Source: Pseudooceanicola nanhaiensis (GTDB lineage Bacteria; Pseudomonadota; Alphaproteobacteria; Rhodobacterales; Rhodobacteraceae). Taken from it: a DNA stretch of 64,000 nucleotides. Every line of letters begins with the position of its first letter. Positions within the stretch are counted from its first letter, which is position 1. The notes beneath the pieces were generated by a model. It was not told the DNA's origin. It made no database searches and was given only the letters and a program-made list of their open reading frames with translations. Position numbers and translations under genes: made by a program. Below are positions 8,903 to 16,990 of the stretch, piece by piece. The DNA is taken from NCBI RefSeq assembly GCF_020171315.1, contig NZ_JAIUZP010000004.1:248001-312000 (forward strand), written 5' to 3'.

Positions 8903-9370
8903 TCAAATCTCCAGCATCAACCCCGTCTTCACCCGGTCCATCGACACCATCGTCCGGAACTTTTTCACGTTGCCCGACCCGAAGAACACCCGGCGCGTGA
9001 ACTCCTCGTAAGCCGGCATCGAGGCGACGCAGACCACCAGCACGAAATCCGTCTCGCCGGTCACGTAATGGCACTGCTGCACCTCCGGCGCGTCGCGGAA
9101 ACTGCGCTTGGCCGCGTCGATGGCATCCGGCGTCTCGCTCACCAGCTCCACCGTTACGATGATCGTCAGCGGCAGGCCCACCGCCTCGCCCGAGACCTGC
9201 GCCACGTTGGCCGCGATCACGCCTTCGGCCTCCATCCGGCGGATGCGACGCTGCACCGAGGGCGCCGAGAGGTTCACCGCCGCGCCGATCTCGCGCTGCG
9301 GCATCTGGTTGTTCTCCTGCAAAAGCCGCAGGATGGCACGGTCATATTCGTCGAGAGGCGTCATGGACAT
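8903..9370 (-). CDS. Lrp/AsnC family transcriptional regulator
   Basis: This 155-residue regulator has an N-terminal AsnC-type helix-turn-helix (residues about 8-60, 'ILRLLQENNQMPQREIG') and a C-terminal RAM ligand-binding domain ('CHYVTGETDFVLVVCV'). It is divergent from the diaminopropionate ammonia-lyase gene. A perfect inverted repeat lies 20 bases upstream of its start, so it probably regulates itself and the neighbouring amino-acid catabolic genes. ATG 9370 is used; ATG 9364 is an equally plausible start. Confidence 0.9.
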   Translation of the reverse strand: MSMTPLDEYDRAILRLLQENNQMPQREIGAAVNLSAPSVQRRIRRMEAEGVIAANVAQVSGEAVGLPLTIIVTVELVSETPDAIDAAKRSFRDAPEVQQCHYVTGETDFVLVVCVASMPAYEEFTRRVFFGSGNVKKFRTMVSMDRVKTGLMLEI

Positions 9371-9389
9371 TCACCGCAGGGCATCGGGA

Positions 9390-9404
9390 TGCAAGAAACT
9401 TGCA
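9390..9404. promoter_or_regulatory. Candidate Lrp-type operator
   Basis: The 15-bp inverted repeat TGCAAG-AAA-CTTGCA lies in the divergent gap between the Lrp-type gene and dpaL. Its size and place fit an operator for the adjacent Lrp/AsnC protein, but the match is by position only. Confidence 0.5.
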
Positions 9405-9483
9405 CGATCCCCGCGGAAATTCAGCCCCTTTTTCGGGCGAGACGAAATATCCTTGCGACACCACCCGATTCAAGGAGCCTCGC

Positions 9484-10674
9484 GTGACCTACCTGCCCAA
9501 CCGCCTGCCCGCCCATGGCCAGCCTCTCGATCCCCGCGACGCCGCGATTCTCGGCCCCGAGGGTGCCGCCCGGATCGCCCGCGTGCTGGCCCTGCGCGAC
9601 AACGGCGGCGCCACGCCGCTGATCGCCCTGCCCGGCCTCGCGGCGGAGCTCGGCATCGGCGCGCTGCACCTCAAGGACGAGGGCCAGCGGCTGGGGCTCG
9701 GCTCCTTCAAGGCGCTCGGCGGGGCCTATGCGCTGATGATGCTGGTGCTGGAGGAGGCCTCCGCCCGGCTGGGCCGCGAGGTCGCGGTCGAAGAGCTCTT
9801 CTCGGACGCGGTGAAGGCCGTCGCCGCCACCATGACCTTCGCCTGCGCCACGGACGGCAACCACGGCCGCTCGGTCGCGCAGGGCGCGCAGCTCATGGGC
9901 GCGCGCTCGGTCATCTTCGTGCACGGCGGCGTCAGCCAGAACCGCGCCGACGCCATCGCCGCCTATGGCGCCGAGATCCGCTGGGTCGACGGCACCTATG
10001 ACGAGAGCATCGTGGAAAGCGCCCGCGTCTCCGAGGCCGAGGGCTGGACCATCGTCTCCGACACCTCCTGGGACGATTACGAGGTGATCCCCGGCCTCGT
10101 CATGCAGGGTTACGTGGCGCTGATCGCCGAGTCGCTGGCGGCCCTCGACACGCCCCCGACCCATGTCTTCCTGCAGGCGGGCGTGGGCGGTTTCGCCGCC
10201 GCCGTGGCCGGGCACCTTGCCCTCGTGCTGGGGGAAGACCGTCCCTGCGCCATCGTGGCAGAGCCCGCCCGCGCCGCCTGCCTCTTCGAGAGCGCGAAAC
10301 AGGGCCGCGTGGCCAAGGTGGGCGAGGATGAGCCCACCGTTATGGCGATGCTGGAATGCTATGAACCCTCGCCGCTGGCCTTCCGGGTGCTGGAACGCTG
10401 CGCCGATGGCTTCCTGACCGTGCCCGAGGAGGCCGCGACCGAGGTCATGCGCCGCCTTGCCGCCCCGGTGGCGGGCGACCCGGCGGTGGTGGCGGGCGAA
10501 AGCGGCGGCGCGGGGCTTGCGGGCCTCGTCACCCTGCTGCGCGACGCGGAAGGCGCGCAGGCTGCGGGCCTCGGGCCGCAGTCCCGCGTGCTGGTGATCA
10601 ACACCGAGGGCGCGACCGATGCGGCGCTCTACGAGCGGATCGTCGGCAAGACCCCGGCGGAGGTGGCGGCATGA
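9484..10674 (+). CDS. dpaL: Diaminopropionate ammonia-lyase
   Basis: This 396-residue PLP enzyme of the tryptophan-synthase-beta fold converts 2,3-diaminopropionate to pyruvate and two ammonia (E. coli YgeX). The PLP lysine is Lys76 in 'GLGSFKALGG', and a glycine-rich phosphate loop occurs at 'AGESGGAGLAGL'. The GTG at 9484 was chosen because AAGGAG lies six bases upstream and the protein then has family length. It is followed with an ATGA overlap by a carbamoylase-type hydrolase. This recalls the E. coli ygeW-ygeX-ygeY-hyuA cluster, in which dpaL also sits with M20 and hydantoin-type hydrolases. Confidence 0.88.
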   Translation: MTYLPNRLPAHGQPLDPRDAAILGPEGAARIARVLALRDNGGATPLIALPGLAAELGIGALHLKDEGQRLGLGSFKALGGAYALMMLVLEEASARLGREVAVEELFSDAVKAVAATMTFACATDGNHGRSVAQGAQLMGARSVIFVHGGVSQNRADAIAAYGAEIRWVDGTYDESIVESARVSEAEGWTIVSDTSWDDYEVIPGLVMQGYVALIAESLAALDTPPTHVFLQAGVGGFAAAVAGHLALVLGEDRPCAIVAEPARAACLFESAKQGRVAKVGEDEPTVMAMLECYEPSPLAFRVLERCADGFLTVPEEAATEVMRRLAAPVAGDPAVVAGESGGAGLAGLVTLLRDAEGAQAAGLGPQSRVLVINTEGATDAALYERIVGKTPAEVAA

Positions 10675-11891
10675 CCCCGGCGCTCGACGGCACGCGCCTG
10701 ATCGCCCGGCTGGAGGAGCTGGGCGCCACGGGCCGCGACGCGGAGGGCCGGCTGATGCGGCTTGCGGGCACCGATGCCGACCGCGCCGGGCGCGATCTCT
10801 TCTGCCGCTGGCTGGAGGAGGCCGGGCTGGAGATCCGCGTGGACCAGATCGGCAATATCATCGGGCTCTGGTCGCCCGAGGGTGCGACCGGCGCGCCGCT
10901 GGTCATGGGCTCGCATATCGACAGCGTCATCGACGCAGGGATCTACGACGGCTGCACCGGCGTGCTGGCCGGGCTCTCGGTCATCGAGGCGCTGAAGGCC
11001 GCCGCTACCCGCCCGGCGCGGCCCGTGGCGGTGGTGGCCTTCACCAACGAGGAAGGCGTGCGCTTCCACCCCGACATGCTGGGCAGCCTCGTGGCCTGCG
11101 GCGACATGTCGGTGGAAGAGGCCCGCGCGACCGTGGGCACCGACGGCGCGACGCTGGGGGCCGAACTGGCGCGCATCGGTTATGCCGGGGAGATCCCGCC
11201 CACGGCGCTCACGCCCCATGCCTACCTCGAACTCCACGTCGAACAAGGCCCGGTGCTGGAAGCCGAGGGGCTGCGCCTTGGCGCGGTGGAGAACCTGCAG
11301 GGTATCTCGTGGCAGAAGATCATCCTCACCGGCGCGGCCAACCACGCGGGCACCACGCCGATGCGCCTGCGCTTGGACGCGGGCGTGGCGGCGGCGCGGA
11401 TCATGACCCACCTGCAGGAAGCCGCGCGCGGCTCAGATGGTGGCGTGGCCACGGTCGGTACGCTCTCGCTCTCCCCCGGTGCGATCAACGTGATCCCCGC
11501 GCGGGCCGAGATGACGGTGGACCTGCGCCACCCCGATGCCGAGACGCTGCGCGCGCTGGAGGCCGGGCTGGCCGCCCTGCTGGACGAGATCCGGGCCGAG
11601 GGCTTCACGGTCACCACCCAGAGCCTCGCCCGGTTCGAGCCGGTGGTCTTCGACCCCGCCATCGTCACCGCCATCGAGGCCGCCGCCGGGGCGCGTCAGC
11701 TCTCCTGCCGCCGGATGACCTCGGGCGCGGGCCATGACGCGCAGATGATGGCTCGGATCGCCCCAACGGCGATGATCTTCGTCCCCTCCAAGGGCGGGAT
11801 CAGCCATTCGCCGCTGGAAGACACCGACCCCGCCGACATCGTGGCCGGGGCCGAGGTGCTGCTGGACGTGGCGCGGGGCCTGATCTCGTGA
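10671..11891 (+). CDS. M20 family hydrolase, allantoate/N-carbamoyl-L-amino-acid amidohydrolase type
   Basis: This 406-residue zinc hydrolase belongs to the allantoate amidohydrolase / N-carbamoyl-L-amino-acid hydrolase / beta-ureidopropionase branch. Metal ligands are in the expected order: His82 ('GSHIDSV'), Asp93 ('IYDGCTGVLAG'), Glu127/Glu128 ('FTNEEGVRF') and the His of 'LELHVEQGP'. It overlaps dpaL by four bases and the next gene by four, so the three are one operon. The likely role is removal of a carbamoyl group to free an amino acid for dpaL or the next enzyme. The exact substrate is not visible. Confidence 0.88.
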   Translation: MTPALDGTRLIARLEELGATGRDAEGRLMRLAGTDADRAGRDLFCRWLEEAGLEIRVDQIGNIIGLWSPEGATGAPLVMGSHIDSVIDAGIYDGCTGVLAGLSVIEALKAAATRPARPVAVVAFTNEEGVRFHPDMLGSLVACGDMSVEEARATVGTDGATLGAELARIGYAGEIPPTALTPHAYLELHVEQGPVLEAEGLRLGAVENLQGISWQKIILTGAANHAGTTPMRLRLDAGVAAARIMTHLQEAARGSDGGVATVGTLSLSPGAINVIPARAEMTVDLRHPDAETLRALEAGLAALLDEIRAEGFTVTTQSLARFEPVVFDPAIVTAIEAAAGARQLSCRRMTSGAGHDAQMMARIAPTAMIFVPSKGGISHSPLEDTDPADIVAGAEVLLDVARGLIS

Positions 11892-13033
11892 ACCGCGAGG
11901 CCCTCCACGCCCGGATGTCCGCCTGGCGCCACGACCTGCACCGCCACCCGGAGGCAGGCTTCGAGGAGCACCGCACCGCCGCCTTCGTGGCCGAGACCCT
12001 GCGCGGTCTGGGCCTCGAGGTGGTCGAGGGCGTGGGCGGCACCGGCGTGGTGGGCACGCTCCGGCGCGGCACGGGCAACCGGGCCGTCGCCCTGCGCGCC
12101 GACATGGATGCGCTGCGGATCACCGAGGCGACCGGCCTGCCCCATGCCTCCGCCACGCCCGGACGGATGCATGCCTGCGGCCATGACGGCCATACCGCCA
12201 TGCTGCTGGGGGCGGCGGAGCTGCTGGCGACCGAGGGCGGGTTCGACGGCACCGTGCACTTCCTCTTCCAGCCAGCCGAGGAATGGGGGCAAGGAGCGCT
12301 CGCCATGCTGGACGACGGCCTGCTGGAGCGTTTCCCCTTCGACGAGGTCTATGGCCTGCACAACATGCCCGGCCTCCCCGTGGGCCATGCCGAGACGCGC
12401 CCGGGCGCGATCATGTCGGCAGAGGACATCTTCGAGATCACGCTGACCGGCGCAGGCGGCCATGCCTCGCGCCCCGACTGGGGCCGCGAGGTGATGGTGC
12501 CCGCCTGTGCGCTGGTGCTGGAGTTGCAGACCATCGTCGCCCGACGTCTGGCGCCCTCCGAGACCGCCGTCGTCTCGGTGACGGAGCTGCTCACCGATGG
12601 CACCCGCAACGCCCTGCCCGGCACGGCACGGGTGCTGGGCGACTGCCGCAGCTTCGCGCCCCGGACCTCGCAGAGGATCGAGGAAGAGATGCGCCGCATC
12701 GCCGAGGGCATCGCCCTCTCCCATGGCATCACGGCCCGCGTGGACTACCGGCGCGAATTCATCCCGACGCTGAACGATCCGGCGCTGACCGCGCAGGCGC
12801 TGGAGGCGGCGGCCACGGTCTCGACCCAAGCCGCGCTGCGGCCCGAGCCGATGACCGGATCGGAGGATTTCGCCCGCTTCCTCGCCCATGTGCCGGGCTG
12901 TTTCCTCTTCATCGGAAATGGCGAGGATTCGGCCCCGCTGCACAGCCCCGCCTACGACTTTGCCGATGCCGCGCTGCTGCATGGGGCCGCCCTGCACGCG
13001 GCCATCGTGCGCAAACGCCTGCCCACGGGCTGA
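11888..13033 (+). CDS. M20D amidohydrolase (hippurate hydrolase-like)
   Basis: This 381-residue M20D peptidase-fold enzyme is of the hippuricase/IAA-amino-acid hydrolase kind and removes an N-acyl group from an amino acid. The metal motif 'HACGHDGHTAML' is at about residues 95-106, and the catalytic pair is in 'QPAEEWGQG'. GTG start at 11888 overlaps the preceding stop (GTGA). It is third in the dpaL operon, so it may supply or process an acylated amino acid. A paralogue lies at 25809-26957. Confidence 0.88.
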   Translation: MNREALHARMSAWRHDLHRHPEAGFEEHRTAAFVAETLRGLGLEVVEGVGGTGVVGTLRRGTGNRAVALRADMDALRITEATGLPHASATPGRMHACGHDGHTAMLLGAAELLATEGGFDGTVHFLFQPAEEWGQGALAMLDDGLLERFPFDEVYGLHNMPGLPVGHAETRPGAIMSAEDIFEITLTGAGGHASRPDWGREVMVPACALVLELQTIVARRLAPSETAVVSVTELLTDGTRNALPGTARVLGDCRSFAPRTSQRIEEEMRRIAEGIALSHGITARVDYRREFIPTLNDPALTAQALEAAATVSTQAALRPEPMTGSEDFARFLAHVPGCFLFIGNGEDSAPLHSPAYDFADAALLHGAALHAAIVRKRLPTG

Positions 13034-13040
13034 GATCGTT

Positions 13041-13067
13041 CAAAAGCGACGCATCGTGTCGCTTTTG
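13041..13067 (+). terminator. Hairpin at the end of the dpaL operon
   Basis: A perfect 10-bp stem (CAAAAGCGAC / GTCGCTTTTG, seven-base loop) lies eight bases after the M20D stop. The T run lies inside the right arm, so it is a plausible but atypical intrinsic terminator. Confidence 0.6.
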
Positions 13068-13160
13068 GCGGCGAACCTGCCGCAAAGTCACCCTGAAATT
13101 CAATAAGAACGTCCGTTCGCATTGGCGCGGATGACACAAAATCATTCTTCGCATCCCCGC

Positions 13161-13184
13161 ATGGTGGGAATATATTCCCGCCAT
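13161..13184. promoter_or_regulatory. 24-bp near-perfect palindrome upstream of metNIQ
   Basis: A perfect 14-bp core GGGAATATATTCCC (13166-13179) is flanked by ATGGT on the left and GCCAT on the right. The full 24 bp is thus a palindrome with one mismatched pair (T13165/G13180). Its AT-rich centre stands out from the surrounding GC-rich DNA. It lies about 130 bp before metN and is a strong candidate repressor site for a methionine or SAM-linked regulator. The regulator itself is not in the window. Confidence 0.6.
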
Positions 13185-13203
13185 TCCCGGCCCCTTGCGG
13201 CAA

Positions 13204-13227
13204 AAACCGGGCATCCTGTCCCGGTTT
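13204..13227 (+). promoter_or_regulatory. Leader hairpin before metN
   Basis: AAACCGGG pairs with CCCGGTTT across an eight-base loop, about 85 bases before the metN start. It could be an attenuator or part of a structured leader. I could not match it to a known SAM riboswitch class by eye. Confidence 0.4.
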
Positions 13228-13312
13228 GCCTGCTTTTCGGGACTTGAACCCCCACACGGAGTGTTATCTACCGCCGCACAGGGAGGAGGCCGGACGAGTT
13301 TACAGGATACGG

Positions 13313-14374
13313 ATGGCCGAAAATCAGATCACGGGTGCCGGGATCACCTTCGAGAACGTGGGGAAGGCTTTCCCGCAGAAGGGTGGCGGCACCGTCAACG
13401 CACTGGAGAATGTGTCTCTGACCGTCGAACCCGGCACGATCACCGGGATCATCGGCCGGTCGGGCGCGGGCAAATCGACCCTTCTGCGGATGGTCAACGG
13501 GCTGGAACAGCCGACATCGGGCACCGTCACCGTGGCGGGCCACGACGTCGGCCGCGCGGGCGCGGCCGAGCTGCGGCGCATCCGGCGCGACGTCGGCATG
13601 ATCTTCCAGCACTTCAACCTGCTGTCCTCGCGCACGGTCTACGAGAACGTGGCCCTGCCGCTGGAAATCGCGGGCACGCCTGCGCGCGAGATCAAGGGCC
13701 GGGTCGATGACCTCGTGGCCCGCGTCGGGCTGGAACAGCTGGCAAAGCGCTATCCTGCAGAGCTCTCCGGCGGGCAGAAACAGCGTGTCGGCATCGCCCG
13801 CGCGCTTGCCACGCAGCCCAAGGTGCTGCTCTCGGATGAGGCGACCTCGGCGCTCGACCCGGAGACGACGCAGACCGTTCTCGACCTGCTGGCCGACATC
13901 AACCGCGACCTCGGGCTGACGATCCTGCTGATCACCCACGAAATGGCCGTGGTGCGCGACATCGCCTCCCACGTGGCGGTGATCGACGGCGGCCGGATCG
14001 TCGAACAGGGCGCGACCTACGACATCTTCACCGCGCCGCAACATGCGACGACGCGGTCGTTCCTCTCGGGCGTGACCGGCGTCACCCTGCCGCGCTTCAT
14101 CGCGGACCAGATGAGCGCGACCCGCCCCACCGGCCCCGCACGCGAGGTGATCCGCATCACCTTCGTGGGCGAGAACGCAACCGACCCGCTGCTGGCGCGG
14201 ATGAGCGAGGAGCTGGGCCTTCAGGTCAACATCCTGGCCGGTGCCATCGAGGAGATCGGCACAAGGCCCTTCGGCAACCTGCTGATCTCGGTCGATGCCA
14301 CGCGCGCCGACGAGGCGCGGGCCTACCTGCAAAACCATGATCAGCGTACGGAGGTCCTGGGCTATGTCGGCTAA
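13313..14374 (+). CDS. metN: D-methionine ABC transporter ATP-binding protein MetN
   Basis: This 353-residue ATPase belongs to the methionine importer. It has a Walker A 'GRSGAGKST', signature '[15 protein letters not shown]', Walker B '[12 protein letters not shown]' and the switch histidine in 'LLITHEMAV'. The C-terminal part (about residues 270-350) is the NIL domain that senses methionine inside the cell and inhibits transport. ATG 13313 gives normal MetN length; the ribosome-binding site is weak. It overlaps metI by 11 bases. Confidence 0.93.
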   Translation: MAENQITGAGITFENVGKAFPQKGGGTVNALENVSLTVEPGTITGIIGRSGAGKSTLLRMVNGLEQPTSGTVTVAGHDVGRAGAAELRRIRRDVGMIFQHFNLLSSRTVYENVALPLEIAGTPAREIKGRVDDLVARVGLEQLAKRYPAELSGGQKQRVGIARALATQPKVLLSDEATSALDPETTQTVLDLLADINRDLGLTILLITHEMAVVRDIASHVAVIDGGRIVEQGATYDIFTAPQHATTRSFLSGVTGVTLPRFIADQMSATRPTGPAREVIRITFVGENATDPLLARMSEELGLQVNILAGAIEEIGTRPFGNLLISVDATRADEARAYLQNHDQRTEVLGYVG

Positions 14375-15038
14375 TCTCATCAACATGCTGATGGAAGCGA
14401 CCTGGCAGACCGTCTACATGGTCGCCGTTGCCACCGTGATCGGGGCCGTCTTCGGTATCCCCATCGGCGTCTTCCTTGCCTGTTCGCAACGCGGAGAGCT
14501 GCTCTCGGCGCCCCTCGTGAACAAGGTGCTGGGGGTCATCGTGAACGCGACCCGTTCGGTGCCCTTCATCATCCTCGTCGTCTCGATCATCCCGGTGACG
14601 CGCTTCATCGCGGGCACCTCGATCGGCACCACGGCGGCCATCGTGCCGCTGACCATCGCCGCGATCCCCTTCATCGGCCGCCTGGTCGAGAATGCGATCC
14701 GCGAGGTCGACAGCGGGCTGATCGAAGCGGCCCGCGCCATGGGCGCGACGCCGATGCAGATCATCCGCAAGGTGCTGATCCCCGAGGCCCTGCCGGGGAT
14801 CACCCTTGGCCTCACACTCGCCGTGGTGTCGCTGATCGGCTACTCGGCCATGGTCGGCGCCGTGGGCGGCGAGGGCCTGGGCGATCTCGGCATCCGCTAC
14901 GGCTATCAGCGGTTCATGCCCTCGGTCATGCTGGCCGTGGTCGTCATCCTCATCGTCATGGTGCAGCTGGTCCAGACCGCGGGCGAATTCCTCGCCCGGC
15001 GCGTCGACAAGCGGGCACCGCGCAACCGGGGCCGTTGA
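14364..15038 (+). CDS. metI: D-methionine ABC transporter permease MetI
   Basis: This 224-residue inner-membrane permease has five or six hydrophobic helices and the EAA-type loop '[22 protein letters not shown]' split by the family Gly, which contacts MetN. Start 14364 (MSANL) gives normal length, and the gene begins inside the last codons of metN. Together with MetN and MetQ it imports methionine, and perhaps its D-isomer or N-formyl form. Confidence 0.93.
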   Translation: MSANLINMLMEATWQTVYMVAVATVIGAVFGIPIGVFLACSQRGELLSAPLVNKVLGVIVNATRSVPFIILVVSIIPVTRFIAGTSIGTTAAIVPLTIAAIPFIGRLVENAIREVDSGLIEAARAMGATPMQIIRKVLIPEALPGITLGLTLAVVSLIGYSAMVGAVGGEGLGDLGIRYGYQRFMPSVMLAVVVILIVMVQLVQTAGEFLARRVDKRAPRNRGR

Positions 15039-15082
15039 GGCCCCGCCCCTTTCTCACACGCATCGCTAGAAGGAGACCTCCC

Positions 15083-15856
15083 ATGCTGCGTCTGATCACC
15101 CTCACCTCGGCCCTCGCGCTGACGGCCACCACCGCGCTTGCCACCGACATCCGCGTCGGTGTCTCCCCCGGCCAGCACGGCGAAATCATGGAAGAAGTCG
15201 CCAAGGTCGCGGCCAAGGACGGCCTGAACATCGACGTGGTCGAATTCTCCGACTACGTGGTGCCGAACCAGGCGCTCGCCGATGGCGACATCGAGGCCAA
15301 CAGCTTCCAGCACCGTCCCTACCTCGAGCGCCAGATGGCCGACCGCGGCTTCGACCTCGTCGAAGTGGGCACCACCATCAACACGCCGATGAGCCTCTAC
15401 TCGAACGAATTCAAATCGCCCGAGGAGATCCCCGACGGTTCCACCATCGGCATCCCGAACGACCCGACCAACGGCGGCCGCGCCCTGCTGGTGCTGCAAC
15501 AGAAGGGCCTGCTGAAGCTGGCCGATGGCGTTGGCCTCGTGCCGACGGTGCTCGACATCACCGAGAACCCCCGCAAGATCAAGATCCAGGAACTCGACGC
15601 GGCACAGCTGCCCCGCTCGCTGGATGACCTCGACGCGGCGATGATCAACACCAACTACGCCATCGCCTCGGGCCTCGACCCGGTGAACGATGCCATCGCC
15701 ACCGAAACCGACAGCCCCTACGTGAACATCATCGTCGTCCGCAAGGGCGAGGAGAACGCGGATTGGGTCAAGCCGCTGGTGGACGCCTACCACTCGCCCG
15801 AGGTGAAGAAGTTCATCGAGGACAAGTACAACGGCACCGTGCTGACCAGCTGGTAA
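15083..15856 (+). CDS. metQ: Methionine-binding protein MetQ (NLPA family)
   Basis: This 257-residue periplasmic binding protein of the NLPA family delivers methionine to MetNI. The signal peptide is residues 1-20, ending 'TTALA', and lacks a lipobox cysteine, unlike the lipoprotein MetQ of E. coli, so the mature protein is probably soluble. Family blocks include 'IPNDPTNGGRALLVLQ' and 'INTNYAIASGL'. AAGGAGA lies seven bases before ATG 15083. It is third in metNIQ and followed by a strong terminator. Confidence 0.92.
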   Translation: MLRLITLTSALALTATTALATDIRVGVSPGQHGEIMEEVAKVAAKDGLNIDVVEFSDYVVPNQALADGDIEANSFQHRPYLERQMADRGFDLVEVGTTINTPMSLYSNEFKSPEEIPDGSTIGIPNDPTNGGRALLVLQQKGLLKLADGVGLVPTVLDITENPRKIKIQELDAAQLPRSLDDLDAAMINTNYAIASGLDPVNDAIATETDSPYVNIIVVRKGEENADWVKPLVDAYHSPEVKKFIEDKYNGTVLTSW

Positions 15857-15885
15857 GCCGCTGATCCCTCTGGGGATTGAAGACG

Positions 15886-15923
15886 AAAGGCCGCGCCGGG
15901 GACATCCGGGCGCGGCCTTTTTG
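15886..15923 (+). terminator. Rho-independent terminator of metNIQ
   Basis: AAAGGCCGCGC pairs with GCGCGGCCTTT, followed by a T run, 30 bases after the metQ stop. It lies between convergent genes and may serve both strands. Confidence 0.85.
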
Positions 15924-15939
15924 CTGTTGCTGCGGTGGG

Positions 15940-16755
15940 TCAGCCCTTCAGACTGCGCCAGAGGCTGAGCGCCATGTCCGACAGATCGCCCATCCGCGCC
16001 GCCACATGTTCCCGCGCCAGCCCGCCCTCGCCCGCCCGGTCGAGCCGGTCGAGAAGCCGCATCAGCCGGCGGCGGTGGGTGCCGGTCAGCACCTGCAGCG
16101 GATCGGCGATGAGCCCCGCAAAGGTGGTCACCAGCGAAGCGGAAAGCGCCAGCACCACCCCGGTCAGCAGCACCTCCAGCCCGCTGGGGCGCGCCGGGAA
16201 GACGCCATACCACAGCCCCCCGGCCCATTGGCCGAGCGGAAAATTATCGATCAAGTAGGCCTGCGTGCGCATCTCGGCCACCGGCGCGGCCAGTGACAGG
16301 ACGCCCGGCGTCGCGGCATGGAAGACCAGCAGCCCGGCGCAGAGCACGATCAGCGTCGTCGTGATCTCGGCCACGGCATTGCGCACCTCGGCATAGTCGC
16401 GCACGGCCAGCTCCACCGCTGCGGCGGGCGCTGCGGGGCGCGCAGGGCCCAGCCCCTCGATCATCGTCAGGACGTCCGTTTTCACCCGCGCCGCGACGCT
16501 GGTTTCCAGCATCATCCGCCGCGCCGCCAGCCAGCGGCCCGCGCGTTTCAGGCCAAGCGCCGAGAGGCCGAGCGCCAGCAGCCGCACCACGAGGTAGAGC
16601 GGCGCCAGCACCACGTTCAGCGGTGCGCGCAGCAGGTCTGCGCCAAGGGCGGCGCGGTGCAGTCGCAGCGTGCCCAGCGGGCCGAAGCGGCGGCGGGCAA
16701 AGCGGCGGGTCGCCGTCTGGCGGGTCTCTGTCACGGTCTGGTCGGGTTCTGGCAT
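15940..16755 (-). CDS. Hypothetical membrane protein (possibly DUF6635-like)
   Basis: This 271-residue protein has no enzymatic motif I can recognise. A basic N-terminus is followed by a hydrophobic segment near residues 45-70 ('LNVVLAPLYLVVRLLALGL'), a soluble stretch, and further membrane segments near 135-155 and 190-220. The C-terminus is charged. Start 16755 is used because the frame upstream is proline/glycine-rich repeat DNA rather than protein-like. It resembles an uncharacterised family seen mainly in Rhodobacterales, but I am unsure of the family number. It is convergent with metQ. Confidence 0.7.
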   Translation of the reverse strand: MPEPDQTVTETRQTATRRFARRRFGPLGTLRLHRAALGADLLRAPLNVVLAPLYLVVRLLALGLSALGLKRAGRWLAARRMMLETSVAARVKTDVLTMIEGLGPARPAAPAAAVELAVRDYAEVRNAVAEITTTLIVLCAGLLVFHAATPGVLSLAAPVAEMRTQAYLIDNFPLGQWAGGLWYGVFPARPSGLEVLLTGVVLALSASLVTTFAGLIADPLQVLTGTHRRRLMRLLDRLDRAGEGGLAREHVAARMGDLSDMALSLWRSLKG

Positions 16756-16901
16756 CGCAGGCCCACTCTGGTCCCTCCCCGGTCCGAGGTCGAGGGCCAT
16801 CCTGCGATGGTCTGGTTGACGGCAGGTGACGGCCGCGCCTTTTCGCCGATGGGGCGGCCGGATGGGACATGAGTGGTGGGCGGCACGGATCGCCGGGCCG
16901 C

Positions 16902-16990
16902 CCTCTCGCGCTCCGGGGGCTTGGGGTCCACGGCCCGGGCTTACCTCTCCCGCGCCGGGGGCTTGGGTCCCCCGGCGCGGGCCGCTCTTA
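16902..16990. repeat. Two imperfect tandem ~43-bp GC-rich repeats with a 13-bp hairpin
   Basis: Two near-copies share the core GCGCxCCGGGGGCTTGGG...CGGGC and a trailing TTACC. The second copy contains a perfect 13-bp stem (16949-16961 with 16969-16981, loop CTTGGGT) just past the methyltransferase stop. Its place suggests a terminator or a small interspersed repeat. The rest of the 232-bp gap shows nothing. Confidence 0.6.

Noticed and set aside
13239-13253. tRNA T-arm-like motif on the minus strand (GGGGGTTCAAGTCCC) upstream of metN
   Set aside because: Only three base pairs of T stem form and no acceptor or anticodon arm can be built around it.
13068-13312. SAM riboswitch before metN
   Set aside because: A hairpin and a palindrome are present but I could not fit the SAM-II or SAM/SAH core by eye; a covariance-model search would decide.
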